Source of the DNA: Christensenella sp036660175
GTDB lineage: Bacteria > Bacillota > Clostridia > Christensenellales > Christensenellaceae
Reading direction: 5' to 3'
Length of the DNA stretch: 64,000 bases
Assembly: GCA_036660175.1 (NCBI GenBank)
Contig: JAVXBD010000002.1
Location: forward strand, 1-64,000
A program made the translations under genes and the position numbers. Below are positions 43,649 to 54,900 of this stretch, piece after piece (within the stretch, counting starts at the first letter, position 1; each line of letters begins with the position of its first letter). The notes below the pieces were generated by a model. It had not been told where the DNA came from and ran no database searches. It saw nothing but the letters and a program-made list of their open reading frames with translations.

Positions 43649-44272
43649 CTACCTTTTCATATATGGATTGTATTTTTTTTCTTCATCCAGAGTTGAGGAC
43701 GGTCCATGTCCTGAATATATGCTGTAATTTCCAGTTAAACCGCCAAGTACAACATGTAAAGAATGCTCTAACTCCTGCGCACTGCTGTCTGGAAAATCTG
43801 TTCTTCCTACGGATTGCTTGAAAAGTGTATCCCCCGTAAAAATATTATCGCCAATCACGTAGCAAACACCGCCTTTAGAATGCCCTGGCGTATACAATAC
43901 TTTTATCTTTAAACCATCCACTTCCAATTCATCACCGTCTTTGACGGTCATATCTGCGGGGTAAACCTGCACAGGTGCTCCCATAAAGTATGAAAGATTT
44001 CTCATTGGTGTACTCAGCATATCCGCATCAGCGGCATGAATCACAATTTTTGATCCGTACTTGTCTTTAATTTCATTAATGGCACCAATATGGTCCGAAT
44101 GTCCGTGTGTAAGCAAAATATATGGGACTGTAAGTCCTCTGTCATCTAATTTTGCAATGATTTTTTGTGCATCAGCACCAGGGTCAATCACAACCGCATT
44201 TTTAGAATCTGTTGCATATACGATATAAGAATTTTCGTATAAATCTCCAGTAATGACTGATAAAATGTGCAT
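43649..44272 (-). CDS. MBL-fold metallohydrolase (glyoxalase II-like)
   Basis: A 207-residue zinc hydrolase with the motif THGHSDHIG, then GHSKGG, FTGDTLF and YSGHGPSS. These give the ligands HxHxDH, H, D and H of hydroxyacylglutathione hydrolase-like proteins. The substrate is unknown; relatives act on acyl-thiol conjugates. The ATG at 44272 is chosen because TTTAGGAG lies at a good distance; a longer frame would overlap dtd. It lies in the relA-dtd-MBL-hemZ order seen in many Clostridia. Confidence 0.88.
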   Translation of the reverse strand: MHILSVITGDLYENSYIVYATDSKNAVVIDPGADAQKIIAKLDDRGLTVPYILLTHGHSDHIGAINEIKDKYGSKIVIHAADADMLSTPMRNLSYFMGAPVQVYPADMTVKDGDELEVDGLKIKVLYTPGHSKGGVCYVIGDNIFTGDTLFKQSVGRTDFPDSSAQELEHSLHVVLGGLTGNYSIYSGHGPSSTLDEEKKYNPYMKR

Positions 44273-44285
44273 ATTTTTTACTCTC

Positions 44286-44735
44286 CTAAAATTCTTTTTT
44301 GCTGTCAAGCAATATTGTAACAGGTCCGTCATTGACAAGCGCTACATCCATCATTGCCTGAAACTTTCCTGTTTTTATCTGATTATATTTATCCTTGAAA
44401 CACGCTGTACATTCTTCAAAAACTGTGCGTGCATCTTGTGGTTTTGCTGCTTTTATATAGCTTGGACGTCTGCCGCCTCTTGCATCACCATATAGCGTAA
44501 ACTGCGAAACAACCAAAACTTCGCCATTTACATCTTGTACACAACGGTTCATTACACCGTTCTCATCTTCAAAAATACGTAAGTTTAAGCACTTATCAAC
44601 AATATACTGTATATCTTTTGGCATATCATCAACTGTAATACCAACAAGTACCAAAATCCCCGCACCAATTTTACTATAAAGCTCGTTTTCAATCGTCACA
44701 CTTGCATTCTTTACTCTCTGTACAACCGCTCTCAA
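44286..44735 (-). CDS. dtd: D-aminoacyl-tRNA deacylase
   Basis: Dtd hydrolyses D-aminoacyl-tRNAs and glycyl-tRNA-Ala mischarges. The two family motifs are present: SQFTLYGD near 77-84 and NDGPVTI near 136-142. Length 149 residues. Start is TTG, backed by GGAG eight bases upstream, and the protein begins (M)RAVVQRV as in the family. It lies just downstream of relA, a common pair in Firmicutes. Confidence 0.96.
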   Translation of the reverse strand: MRAVVQRVKNASVTIENELYSKIGAGILVLVGITVDDMPKDIQYIVDKCLNLRIFEDENGVMNRCVQDVNGEVLVVSQFTLYGDARGGRRPSYIKAAKPQDARTVFEECTACFKDKYNQIKTGKFQAMMDVALVNDGPVTILLDSKKEF

Positions 44736-44752
44736 TACAATTTCTCCATTCT

Positions 44753-46894
44753 CTAATAATTTACTCGGAATACTTCCTGCACACCTTTTAAACTTTGCAA
44801 TTTATTGATTAAATCATTCAGATCATCAACAGACGTAATATTGGATCGCAATGAGATACTTGCAAGTCCATTTTTTGAAGAACGAGCATTGATTGCGGTA
44901 ATATCTCTATTGGTATTATACATCGTCTGAGAAATTTCAACCATCAGCCCAGGTCTATCGTGTGCAATAATCTGTATTTCAACATTGTACGATGATTTTT
45001 GATTATTTACCCACGCAACATCAATAAGGCGTTCTTCATCAACACCCATTTCACGCAAGTTTTTACAGTCTTTTGTGTGTACACACACGCCACGTCCACG
45101 AGTGATATATCCAACAATGTCATCACCCGGTACAGGATTGCAGCATTTTGCAAATCGTACCGCAAGTCCTGTGCTGCCCTTGACCGTAATATCTCCCTGT
45201 GCACCTTTGCTTGACTTCTTAATGATATTTACCGTTTCAACATCGGTATCAATCTTGTTTGCAATCTTATACTGTTCAATCAGTTTAAATAGTATTTGAT
45301 TGACTGTAATCGCACCATAGCCGACCGCAGCAAACATATCTTCCTGTGAATTTAACGTGAATCGCTTATAAAGAACGCTCAGCCAATCTTTGTTGAGCAA
45401 TTCGTGCAAGGCATACCCTTGACGTTTTGCTTCTTTTTCAAGCATTTCCTTACCTTTAACAATATTCTCTTCTTTTAATTCTTTTTTAAACCATTGTTTA
45501 ATCTTACTTCGTGCTTGTGTTGTTTTTGCAATTTTTAGCCAATCCCGACTTGGTCCTGTTGCCGCTTTCGAGGTAATGATTTCGACAATATCGCCCGTTT
45601 TTAATTTGTAATCAAGCGTAACAATTTTACCATTAATTTTTGCGCCAATACATTTATTTCCAATCGCACTGTGTACACTATACGCAAAATCAAGCGGTGT
45701 TGCACCATTAACAAAATCTTTCACATCACCTTTTGGCGTAAATACAAAAACATTATCTGAAAAAATATCAATTTTTAGCGTTTCCATAAATTCTTTGGAA
45801 TCTTTCATATCTGTCTGCCATTCCATCAGCTCCTTTAACCAAGTAAGCTTAGAATTCATGCCTGCATTATCGCCCTCTTTATATTTCCAATGTGCAGCAA
45901 TACCATATTCAGCAGTTCTGTGCATATCATAGGTACGAATTTGGACCTCAAAAGGTCTGCCATCCTCGCCCAAAAGCGTTGTATGCAAAGATTGATACAT
46001 ATTCTGTTTTGGTACAGCTATATAGTCCTTAAAACGCAGCGGAATCGGCTTCCACATGGTATGCACAAGCCCTAACACACCATAACAATCTTTAATCGTC
46101 GATACAATAATGCGTACCGCTATTAAATCGTATACTTCTTCAAAGACTTTATTTTTGTCTTTCATTTTTTTATAAATACTATAAATATGTTTGGGACGTC
46201 CTTCAATTTCTGCTTTAATTTTAAAATCTATTAGTTTTTCTTCCAGTTGAGCAATCACAGAATTGATTTGCTTCTCCCTTTCGCTACGTGTTGATGCAAT
46301 TTTATTTGCAATTTCAAAATAAGCATCGGGTTCTAAAAACTTTAATGATAAATCTTCTAATTCCCATTTTATCGTGCTAATACCCAGCCTATGAGCAAGC
46401 GGTGCATAAATCTCAAGCGTTTCTTTTGCTTTTTCAATCTGTTTGTTTTCAGACTGATATTTTAAAGTACGCATATTATGTAGTCTGTCAGCAAGCTTGA
46501 TGATGACAACACGAATATCAGATGCCATTGCAAGAAACATCTTACGCAAACTTTCCCACTGCTGTTCCTCACGTGACAAAAACTCATAATTTTTCAGTTT
46601 TGTAACACCGTCCACTAATTTTACAATTTCAGAATTAAATTCTCTTTCAACATCTTCAATGGTAAGATCCGTATCCTCCACTGCATCATGCAAAATCCCT
46701 GCAATAATGGCGGTATTATCGAGTCCCAAATCAGCAATAATATCCGTAACAGCAAGCGGATGAGTAAAAAAAGGCTCGCCAGAATGACGCAATTGACCTT
46801 CGTGTGCTTTTTGCGCCACATCAAATGCTTTTTTCACTTCTTCGTTATATTCCATTTTATGCCGTCTTAGAAAATCATTGTAATAATCTGGCAA
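44753..46894 (-). CDS. relA: Bifunctional (p)ppGpp synthetase/hydrolase Rel
   Basis: Controls the stringent response: makes (p)ppGpp from GTP/GDP and breaks it down. The HD hydrolase domain has THPLAVTDII and GILHDAVEDT, the synthetase domain has RFKDYIAVPK, whose R-x-K-D motif marks the bifunctional Rel type, and YQSLHTT. A TGS domain (VFTPKGDVKDF), a conserved-cysteine helical region and a C-terminal ACT domain follow. Length 713. Start is TTG with AAAGGAG upstream. Lies between apt and dtd, as usual. Confidence 0.97.
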   Translation of the reverse strand: MPDYYNDFLRRHKMEYNEEVKKAFDVAQKAHEGQLRHSGEPFFTHPLAVTDIIADLGLDNTAIIAGILHDAVEDTDLTIEDVEREFNSEIVKLVDGVTKLKNYEFLSREEQQWESLRKMFLAMASDIRVVIIKLADRLHNMRTLKYQSENKQIEKAKETLEIYAPLAHRLGISTIKWELEDLSLKFLEPDAYFEIANKIASTRSEREKQINSVIAQLEEKLIDFKIKAEIEGRPKHIYSIYKKMKDKNKVFEEVYDLIAVRIIVSTIKDCYGVLGLVHTMWKPIPLRFKDYIAVPKQNMYQSLHTTLLGEDGRPFEVQIRTYDMHRTAEYGIAAHWKYKEGDNAGMNSKLTWLKELMEWQTDMKDSKEFMETLKIDIFSDNVFVFTPKGDVKDFVNGATPLDFAYSVHSAIGNKCIGAKINGKIVTLDYKLKTGDIVEIITSKAATGPSRDWLKIAKTTQARSKIKQWFKKELKEENIVKGKEMLEKEAKRQGYALHELLNKDWLSVLYKRFTLNSQEDMFAAVGYGAITVNQILFKLIEQYKIANKIDTDVETVNIIKKSSKGAQGDITVKGSTGLAVRFAKCCNPVPGDDIVGYITRGRGVCVHTKDCKNLREMGVDEERLIDVAWVNNQKSSYNVEIQIIAHDRPGLMVEISQTMYNTNRDITAINARSSKNGLASISLRSNITSVDDLNDLINKLQSLKGVQEVFRVNY

Positions 46895-46908
46895 AGCTTT
46901 GTTCTCCT

Positions 46909-47421
46909 TTAATATTGAACTAATGAAAAAATATTATATCCTTTTAGACGGTTTCTGCCATCTAAATCTGTCAGCTCAATCACAAAATCAAGCGAACTTA
47001 CTGTTGCACCCGCCGCCTCAACAAGCTGACAAGCTGCTTTTGCAGTGCCGCCCGTTGCAAGCAGATCATCAAAAATTGCAACTTTCATTCCAGGTTTAAT
47101 AGCATCTTTGTGCATCTCGAACCGATCACTTCCGTACTCTAATTGATATTCAACAATGTAACTTTCTGCGGGCAATTTTCCAGCTTTTCTAATAGGAACA
47201 ATTCCTTTTTCTGTTAGATAGGCAACTGGTGCCCCAAACAAGAAACCACGTGCATCAAGCACCAAAATCATATCAATATGCTCTTGATTTATGCGTTCAA
47301 CAAAACAATCAATCACGTACTTAAAAGCTTTCGGATCTTTTATCAAAGTTGTTATATCTCTAAATATAACGCCTTCTTCTGGAAAATCTTTAATATTTCT
47401 AATTTTTTGTTTTAAATCCAT
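46909..47421 (-). CDS. apt: Adenine phosphoribosyltransferase
   Basis: Apt salvages adenine to AMP with PRPP. Motifs: LDARGFLFG and RKAGKLP, and the PRPP loop IFDDLLATGGTA. ATG at 47421 (170 residues, MDLKQKIR) matches homologues, but it lacks a nearby ribosome binding site. A GTG 15 bases upstream is possible, and AGGAGG lies about 17 bases before it, at the recJ end. The start is therefore uncertain. The recJ-apt-relA order is conserved in Firmicutes. Confidence 0.94.
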   Translation of the reverse strand: MDLKQKIRNIKDFPEEGVIFRDITTLIKDPKAFKYVIDCFVERINQEHIDMILVLDARGFLFGAPVAYLTEKGIVPIRKAGKLPAESYIVEYQLEYGSDRFEMHKDAIKPGMKVAIFDDLLATGGTAKAACQLVEAAGATVSSLDFVIELTDLDGRNRLKGYNIFSLVQY

Positions 47422-47440
47422 TATTCTGTGTTGCACAATT

Positions 47441-49477
47441 TTATATTGCGCTTTCCTCCTTATTTTGCTGGAAATTGCTCAATATTTGAAAAGTTTTACT
47501 ACTTTTAAGGCAATGCTTTCCATTATTTATGATTAAATGTATTCTATCATCTTTTGCTATTTCAAGCAAACCAATTTCACAAAAAGCTGTCACACAAAAC
47601 GCAATTTCTTTGATGCTAAACCTATTCAAATATTTTAGCAGAAATTCTGCCATACCCTCTATATTCAAAAAAGATATATGATTATCAGAAACGCTCTTTA
47701 AAATGACAAACGCACTTCCTAATTTTTCTCTGTCGCAGAAATATTCGCTTACATCTTTTTTTGATGCTTTTTTCAGTTCTTTTAAATGTTTTTGTGCAAT
47801 TTCAAACTGCTTCTGCAAATCTTCTTCAAAAGACATCACATTTACAATCATTTGCGGCTTTGAATCATAGGCATTGATGCTTACACTACCTACGACATCT
47901 GCCCTACGTGGTAAATCAATCGACTTTGTACCAAACATTACAGAATGAAGTTTACTTCCGTTGCTTTCCAGCATGAATTTTGCGTGCTTATCACCGCCAA
48001 TAGACTTCGCATCAAAAACGTTTGCACCCTTGATAAGCAAATCTATCTGTTCATTTTTATGTCCAAATGGCTTTAGCGTATCAAATTCTTCAATTAAATG
48101 ACTGTTAATATCCTGAAGCTTTACTTCGGCATCATAATACTTTAAAGGTTTGAAAAAATCCTCACCATATTTTTCATTCATAAACAAATTAAGACGGTGT
48201 TTTAATTTATGAAGGTTTTCTTCTTTGATGGTAAGTCCTGCTGCGCCTGCATGTCCGCCAAACTTTTCATACAAATGCACTTGAGAGTTAAGTGCCTCAT
48301 AAATATTAATGCCATCTATACTTCGTGCTGACCCTGTATAAACCCCGCCAGTTTCGCCCAATAATATGGTTGGTTTTGTATACATTTCTGCGATTTTTGA
48401 CGCTGCTAATCCGACAATTCCAATATCCCAATCTTTTTTGTATAACAAAATCACTTTTTCATCGTCTTTTCCAATATACATCGACAAGGCTTCCTCAACA
48501 ACTTTTGCTTGCCGCTGCTGCCTGTCATAATTCAATTCGCACAATTCTTCAGCAATTTTTTCAAGTTTATTCTTATCGTTTTCTATTAATAAATCAAATG
48601 CAATACGTGCAGTTGAAATCCGTCCTGCTGCATTGATACGAGGTGCAAGCGTATACGAAACTGTTTGTGCGTCTACAATGTCTTTTTTAACACCTGATTT
48701 TTGAATAAGCATTGAAATCCCTGCATTAGGCTGCTCATTCATTTTATCAATGCCCAACTTTGCAATGGCTCTGTTTTCCTGTGTCAGCGGCACAATATCT
48801 GCAATCGTTGCCATTGCTGCAATATCAATATACGAAAAAGCTGCATCGCCAATCAATGCCTGCGATAATTTAAACGCAACCCCTGCGCCGCACAAATCCT
48901 TATAGGGATAGGTTTCACCTGACATTTTAGGATTGATAATATAATCTGCATTTGGCAACACATGAGGACATTCATGATGATCTGTAATAATTGTCTTCAT
49001 ACCTAATTCACGTGCAGCAGCAATCTCTTCCACATTTGTAATGCCACAGTCAACCGTTATCAACAACGTAATTCCTTTTAAATTCCTAATATTCTCTATT
49101 CCAAGACCGTATCCATGTTCCATGCGATTTGGCAAAAAGCACTCCACCAATGCACCCATCTGTATCAGAGTTTTATATAAAACTGCACAGGCAGAAGTGC
49201 CATCCACATCATAATCACCATAAATACAGATTTTTCCTTTATTACTAATAACATTTTTGATGGTACTAACCACATCTCGCATTGCACAAAACAAAAACGG
49301 ATCATGAATTTGAGATTTATCTGGGTGCAGAAAAGCATGTGCTGTCTTTATATCGGCAATTCCACGAGCGCAGAGTAAAGATGCCGTCAAATAAGAAATA
49401 TGCAGCTCATCTGATAGAAGCTGAATGGATTGTTTTTCATGATTTACTTGTGGTTTGTGTTTTAATAGATACTTCAT
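47441..49477 (-). CDS. recJ: Single-stranded-DNA-specific exonuclease RecJ
   Basis: A 5'-3' ssDNA exonuclease. DHH-family motifs: YGDYDVDGTSA, the VDCGITN segment and TDHHECP, then the DHHA1 part with FGGHAGAAGLTI and an OB-fold region. A C-terminal extension of about 110 residues is typical for Firmicute RecJ. ATG at 49477 gives 678 residues; the ribosome binding site is weak (GGTGG), and a longer frame would run through the secF terminator. No promoter was found between the terminator and the start. Confidence 0.95.
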   Translation of the reverse strand: MKYLLKHKPQVNHEKQSIQLLSDELHISYLTASLLCARGIADIKTAHAFLHPDKSQIHDPFLFCAMRDVVSTIKNVISNKGKICIYGDYDVDGTSACAVLYKTLIQMGALVECFLPNRMEHGYGLGIENIRNLKGITLLITVDCGITNVEEIAAARELGMKTIITDHHECPHVLPNADYIINPKMSGETYPYKDLCGAGVAFKLSQALIGDAAFSYIDIAAMATIADIVPLTQENRAIAKLGIDKMNEQPNAGISMLIQKSGVKKDIVDAQTVSYTLAPRINAAGRISTARIAFDLLIENDKNKLEKIAEELCELNYDRQQRQAKVVEEALSMYIGKDDEKVILLYKKDWDIGIVGLAASKIAEMYTKPTILLGETGGVYTGSARSIDGINIYEALNSQVHLYEKFGGHAGAAGLTIKEENLHKLKHRLNLFMNEKYGEDFFKPLKYYDAEVKLQDINSHLIEEFDTLKPFGHKNEQIDLLIKGANVFDAKSIGGDKHAKFMLESNGSKLHSVMFGTKSIDLPRRADVVGSVSINAYDSKPQMIVNVMSFEEDLQKQFEIAQKHLKELKKASKKDVSEYFCDREKLGSAFVILKSVSDNHISFLNIEGMAEFLLKYLNRFSIKEIAFCVTAFCEIGLLEIAKDDRIHLIINNGKHCLKSSKTFQILSNFQQNKEESAI

Positions 49478-49498
49478 CGCACCACCATTATTTTTTTT

Positions 49499-49550
49499 AA
49501 AAAAGACCTTCCTGTAAGGGAATATCCCTATCGTCAAAGAAGGTCTTTTT
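49499..49550 (-). terminator. Terminator after secF
   Basis: A GACCTTC/GAAGGTC stem extended by A/T pairs (AAAAAGACC... / ...GGTCTTTTT), with an inner AGGGA/TCCCT hairpin, is followed by a T-run on the minus strand. It is symmetrical enough to work in both directions. Confidence 0.85.
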
Positions 49551-49579
49551 ATATGTACAATTACTGAATCAAAAAATAT

Positions 49580-50524
49580 TTAAGCTGTCTTTTTAACAAC
49601 TTTTTTTGATGATTTTGATTTAGAATTTTTTGAATTTTGAAGATTTTTCTTTTTATCAAATTTATCGGAAAGCAATGCCCATATCGGCGCTGACAGAAAT
49701 ACCGAACTATACGTTCCTGCAAGCAAACCAATAATGATTGGCAATGCAAATTCCTTGATTGAATCCACCCCGAATACATACAACGCAACAATCATAATCA
49801 ATGTCGTTACCGAAGTATTAATTGTTCTTGTAAGTGTTTCTTTGATGCTTGTGTTTGCAATATCATTTCTGGATTTTGTTTTCAAACCGACAACTTTTAA
49901 ATTATCTCTGATTCTGTCAAAAATAACAATTGTATTATTGATGGAATAGCCGACAATTGTCAAACAAGCCGCAATAAATGCACTGTTGATTTGCAGTCTG
50001 ACAATACACACAATGGAAATCATAATTAAAACATCGTGCATGAGTGCCACAACCGCCGCAATACCACTGAAAAGCTCAAAACGTATCCAAATATAAACAA
50101 GCATAAGCAGGCAGGAAATAATCACAGCCAAAACTGCATTGCGAACAAGCTCAGCACTTGCTACTCCACCAACTCTATCCACGCCATCGTTTGTTGCATT
50201 GGGATAAATCTCTTGTATACCTTTTAGAATATTAACGCTTGTTTCAGCCTGCATTGCCTCATCGCCAACATCCTGCATTCTGATAACAGCTTTGGTATAT
50301 CCCTCGCCAGCTTTGATAACGGGAACATTCTTAACACCATTTTCTTCAAGAACTTTTACAACATCATCGGCATTAAATTCTCCGCCCATTTCAATTGTTG
50401 TAATACTTCCGCCTGTAAAATCAATGCCTAGGTTTAAACCGCCAAATGCAATACCGCAGATAATGCCTACGACTATGATTACGACAGAAACCAACGAAAA
50501 CCATTTAAAATTCTTTGTAATCAT
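49580..50524 (-). CDS. secF: Protein translocase subunit SecF
   Basis: SecF and SecD form the proton-driven RND-type motor that pulls exported proteins across the membrane. The first helix is followed by GLNLGIDFTGGS, then a periplasm-side domain, and five more helices with the conserved VGYSINNTIVIFDRIR motif. It ends in a lysine/serine-rich tail. Length 314 residues. Its ATG overlaps the secD stop (ATGA), and a terminator follows. Confidence 0.96.
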   Translation of the reverse strand: MITKNFKWFSLVSVVIIVVGIICGIAFGGLNLGIDFTGGSITTIEMGGEFNADDVVKVLEENGVKNVPVIKAGEGYTKAVIRMQDVGDEAMQAETSVNILKGIQEIYPNATNDGVDRVGGVASAELVRNAVLAVIISCLLMLVYIWIRFELFSGIAAVVALMHDVLIMISIVCIVRLQINSAFIAACLTIVGYSINNTIVIFDRIRDNLKVVGLKTKSRNDIANTSIKETLTRTINTSVTTLIMIVALYVFGVDSIKEFALPIIIGLLAGTYSSVFLSAPIWALLSDKFDKKKNLQNSKNSKSKSSKKVVKKTA

Positions 50525-51825
50525 TGTGCGTTACCTCCGTTTTTTGCTTCTAAGGCAGCGGCTCTTACTGCTTTTGCTTTTGACATAAATACATTCGGAT
50601 TTTTGATGTTTAAGTTAATGAACATCTGTAAAATTCCTCTTGTAACCAACAATGCAGAAATCATTGAAACAATGATACTGATAATCAATGTATAAGCAAA
50701 ACTTTTTATTTGACCAGCACCAAACACCGCAAGTACCACCGCACATATTAATGTGGTTATATTAGAATCCAGTATTGTAATAAATGCTTTTTGAAATCCT
50801 GCTTTAAATGATGTTCTCGCCGATTTCCCTGTTCTAAACTCTTCCTTAAATCTCTCAAATATAATGACGTTTGCATCAACCGCCATACCAATACCAAGTA
50901 TGATACCTGCAATACCAGGCAAGGTAAGCTGAACACCAGGTACACTTCCAAGAAGCAGCATTACAAAGCAAATGTATACAACCAAGGCAAGACAAGCCGT
51001 AAGACCTGGCAGTCTGTAATAAATCAACATGAACAAGAACAGAATAATTAAGCCAATCATACCTGCAAAAACACTGTTTTGTAAAGCGTTAACGCCTAAC
51101 GTTGCACTGATGGAACGTACTTCTATTTCCTGCAAATCAACAGGCAGCGCACCACTTTCAATTTGAAGTGCTAAGTCTTGTGCGGTATCCACCGTAAATG
51201 TTGAGCTTGTAATAACCCCACTGCCGCCGCTAATCTGACTTTCAACATTTGGAGAAGAAATAACTTCACCATCAATTGTAATAGAAATTGGCTGTCCTAA
51301 AAACTTTTTAGTAGCATCTGAAAATTTCTTGGAGCCTTCGTCTGTAAGCTCAAAAGCCACTGCTGGTTTGCCGCCTTCATCTTGGGAAAGACCCGATTTT
51401 TTAATTTCATTGCCTTCCAAAATGACAACACCATCTGGCCCTACAAATTGAAGCTTTGCAGGCGAACCAATAAATTTAGATACTTCATTCGGATCTTTGA
51501 TTTCACTTGAATTATTAATTGGTATTTCTACACGAATTCTATCTGTACCTTGTTTTGTGATGGTTGCCTCAGTAAACCCTTTGGCATCAAGACGCTGACG
51601 CAGTACGAGCTGTGCACCGTCCATTTTTTCATCAAAATTTTCAATTGATGGATCTTTTGCCTGATAGACAGCATATACACCACCAGTTAAGTCAAGTCCT
51701 TGTTTAATTCCCGACAGCGGTTTAAAGTCATAAATGCCGACACTAAAACCTTCTACGACAACAAAACATAACAAGCATATCAGTATAATCGTAACAATCA
51801 GTCCAATTAGGCTGCGTTTTTTCAT
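50521..51825 (-). CDS. secD: Protein translocase subunit SecD
   Basis: Partner of SecF. After the N-terminal helix comes the conserved GIKQGLDLTGGVYAVYQA segment, then a P1 domain shorter than in E. coli, and six-helix membrane part with GIILGIGMAVDANVIIFERFKEE. The product is about 434 residues. ATG 51825 follows a GGAGG with 10-base spacing; a TTG codon directly before it is an alternative. It has a promoter overlapping the polC end. Confidence 0.96.
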   Translation of the reverse strand: MKKRSLIGLIVTIILICLLCFVVVEGFSVGIYDFKPLSGIKQGLDLTGGVYAVYQAKDPSIENFDEKMDGAQLVLRQRLDAKGFTEATITKQGTDRIRVEIPINNSSEIKDPNEVSKFIGSPAKLQFVGPDGVVILEGNEIKKSGLSQDEGGKPAVAFELTDEGSKKFSDATKKFLGQPISITIDGEVISSPNVESQISGGSGVITSSTFTVDTAQDLALQIESGALPVDLQEIEVRSISATLGVNALQNSVFAGMIGLIILFLFMLIYYRLPGLTACLALVVYICFVMLLLGSVPGVQLTLPGIAGIILGIGMAVDANVIIFERFKEEFRTGKSARTSFKAGFQKAFITILDSNITTLICAVVLAVFGAGQIKSFAYTLIISIIVSMISALLVTRGILQMFINLNIKNPNVFMSKAKAVRAAALEAKNGGNAQ

Positions 51826-51934
51826 CAAAATAATTCCTCCTCTTTATTCAGTAACAAGTCCATGCTGTTTTTTAAACTTATAACAACGAACAATTACAGT
51901 GCGTTCATTAAATTTCGTAAAAACTCACTTATAC

Positions 51935-51963
51935 ATTATATAGCTAACCTTAAAAATAGTCAA
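51935..51963 (-). promoter_or_regulatory. Promoter of secDF
   Basis: TTGACT (51958-51963) and TATAAT (51935-51940), minus strand, spacer 17. The -35 directly follows the polC stop codon. A leader of about 100 bases reaches the secD ribosome binding site; no clear fold apart from a small GAAC/GTTC stem. Confidence 0.85.
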
Positions 51964-54900
51964 TTAGAAATCAAAAAGGCTTAGCTGATTGGTTTGCGAA
52001 AGTCCAATTAACGTACCCATTTTTTGCATTTCTTCAATGACCGAGACCGATAGTTTTGCTCTCTTTCTTAAATCCTCAATAGAAAGAAAATCAGCGACTT
52101 CACGTTCCAATACAATACTTTTTGCAGCATTAGCACCCAATCCCGGAACAGATAAAAACGGGAGTCTAATGCTTTCATCTTCTATTAAAAACTTTACTGC
52201 ATCTGATTTTTTAAGATCGACAGGCAAAAAATGAATCCCCCGCAAATACATCTCACATGCAACTTCTAACATACTCGCCATGTTTTTTTCATTTGCAGTA
52301 AGCTGATTTCCTTTATTTTCAAATAACTGCCAATTTTTTTTAATATCTTCAATGCCATTCAGTACATAAGATGAATCAAAATCATTCGAACGCACTGTAA
52401 AATATGCTGCATAAAACGCTTGTGGATAATGCACCTTACAATAAGCAATTCTATATGCCATAATAACATATGCCACTGCATGTGCTTTTGGAAACATATA
52501 TTTGATTTTTTTACAGGATTCAATAAACCATTCCTTGATGTTTGCATCTGCTAATGCCTTTTTATCGTCCTCGCTAAATCCATTCTTTGCTACTTTCCCT
52601 TTTCTGACATTTTCCATAATGAAAAACGCCGTACGCTTTTCGACACCACGTGCAACTAAATAATTCATAATATCATCTCTGGTACAAATCGCTTCTTTCA
52701 ATGTACAAACACCGTTCTTGATGAGGTCCTGAGCATTGCCAAGCCATACATCTGTACCATGGGAAAGCCCGCTTATACGAACGATTTCTGCCATAGAGGT
52801 AGGCATCGTATCAATCAACATTTGCCGTACAAACTTTGTGCCAAATTCAGGAATTCCCAGTGTTCCTGTCTGAATCCCTAATAATTGTGATGGCTTTAAA
52901 TGCAGTGGCTCTAAACCAGAGAAAAGCTGCATCGTTGGTTTATCGTCTAAAGGGATTGTCAGCGGATCCATACCCGTCATATCCTGCAAAATTCTAATAA
53001 CAGTCGGTACATCATGTCCTAAAATATCAAGTTTAATCAAAATATCGTGCATCGAATTAAAATCCAAGTGCGTGGTCACTGTTTCTGCATCTTGAGAATC
53101 CGCAGGTTTTTGAATCGGCGTAAACTCGTAAATCTCTCTGTCTGCTGGCACAATTACAATGCCTCCAGGGTGCTGTCCAGTGGTTTTTTTAACGCCTGAA
53201 ACCCCCTGAACCAAACGATTAATTTCTGCTTCATTGGCATACGTCCCTGTCTGATCCAAAAACTTTTTCACATATCCATAGGCAATCTTATCTTTTATTG
53301 CACTGATTGTTCCTGCTCTAAATACGTGATCCTTGCCAAATAGCACCTCCGTATATTTATGTGCAACGCTTTGATATTCGCCAGAGAAGTTTAGGTCAAT
53401 ATCTGGAACTTTATCTGCATTAATTCCTAAAAAAACTTCAAATGGAATATCATATCCGTCTTTATGATAGGGTGTCTGACAAATTGGGCATACCGCATCA
53501 GGCAAATCTACACCGCAGGAATATTGTTCCGTATCCACATCAAAATCAGAATGCTTACAGTTTGGACATACATAATGCGGTGGTAAAGGATTCACTTCTG
53601 TAATCCCCGTCATTGTTGCCGCAAGACTAGAGCCTACCGATCCTCGTGAACCTACCAAATAGCCATCTTCTAAGGATTTTTTTACCAATCTATGCGCACT
53701 GTAATACAACACAGAAAATCCATGTCCTACAATGGAATCCAGTTCTCTTTTTAGACGTGCCTCGACAATTTCAGGCAAAGGATCGCCATATCTTTCTTTT
53801 GCTGTTTGATAGGCAAGTTCTGTTATTTTTTCAGCAGCGCCATCAATGCTCGGCATAGCTGTTTCTGATTGGAAAAGTTCAATTTCTTCCGTCATATCCG
53901 CAATTAAATTTGTATTTTCCACCACAACTTCATATGCTTTCTTTTCTCCTAAATATTCAAATTCTTTGAGCATTTCATCGGTTGTACGCAAATACAAAGG
54001 TGGTTGTGTAGTATCGGAATATCCTAACACTTGAAATATAATTCGTCTAAAATACTCTTCATGCGGATCCAAAAAATGAACATCACAGGTTGCAGCGACA
54101 GGTTTTTTGAGTTTTTCTCCAAGCTCAACGATACGCTTATTAAACGCACGAATATCCTGCATATTTGTAACCATTCCCTCACGCACCATAAATTCGTTGT
54201 TTTGTTCTGGCTGAATTTCAAGATAATCATAGAATTTTGCAATTTCTATAAGTCTTTCTTCACTTGCGCCCTTGACCATTGCAGAATAAAGCTCGCCAGC
54301 CTCACATGCCGAGCCAATAATTAAACCTTCTCTATGCTGTTCAATTAAACTTTTTGGCATACGTGGTTTTTTATAAAAATAGTCAATATGTGCATGCGAA
54401 ATCAGCTTGTACATATTGCGCAGTCCACGTTTATTTTTGCATAAAATAATAGTATGATAAGCATGACTGTTTTTGTGATTTGCCTTTTTTGAGAACAGCA
54501 CGTTTACTTCCTTCATATCATGTGCATTGTTTTTTTTAAACTCTCCAAAGCAGCGCAGCATAATTTCCGCTGTGCATATCGCATCATTTACCGCTCTATG
54601 GTGGTCAAGATATATCTTTAAGTGCTGAGCAACCGCATTTAATCTGTAACTTTTGAGCATTGGATATGCAAGTCTGCACAAAGCAATGGAATCAATCACT
54701 TTGTTATGATATTCAATTCCAATTTTCTTTGAATGATGAAAAATAAATTTGGTATCAAATTCAGCGTTATGTGCAACCAATACAGCATTTTCTCCACAAA
54801 ACTCTTTGAAAGCCCTTAAGGCTTGCTCGGGTAATGGCGCATCTTTTACCATATCATCTGTGATGCCTGTCAATCCAACAATCTTAGCAGGAATAGGATT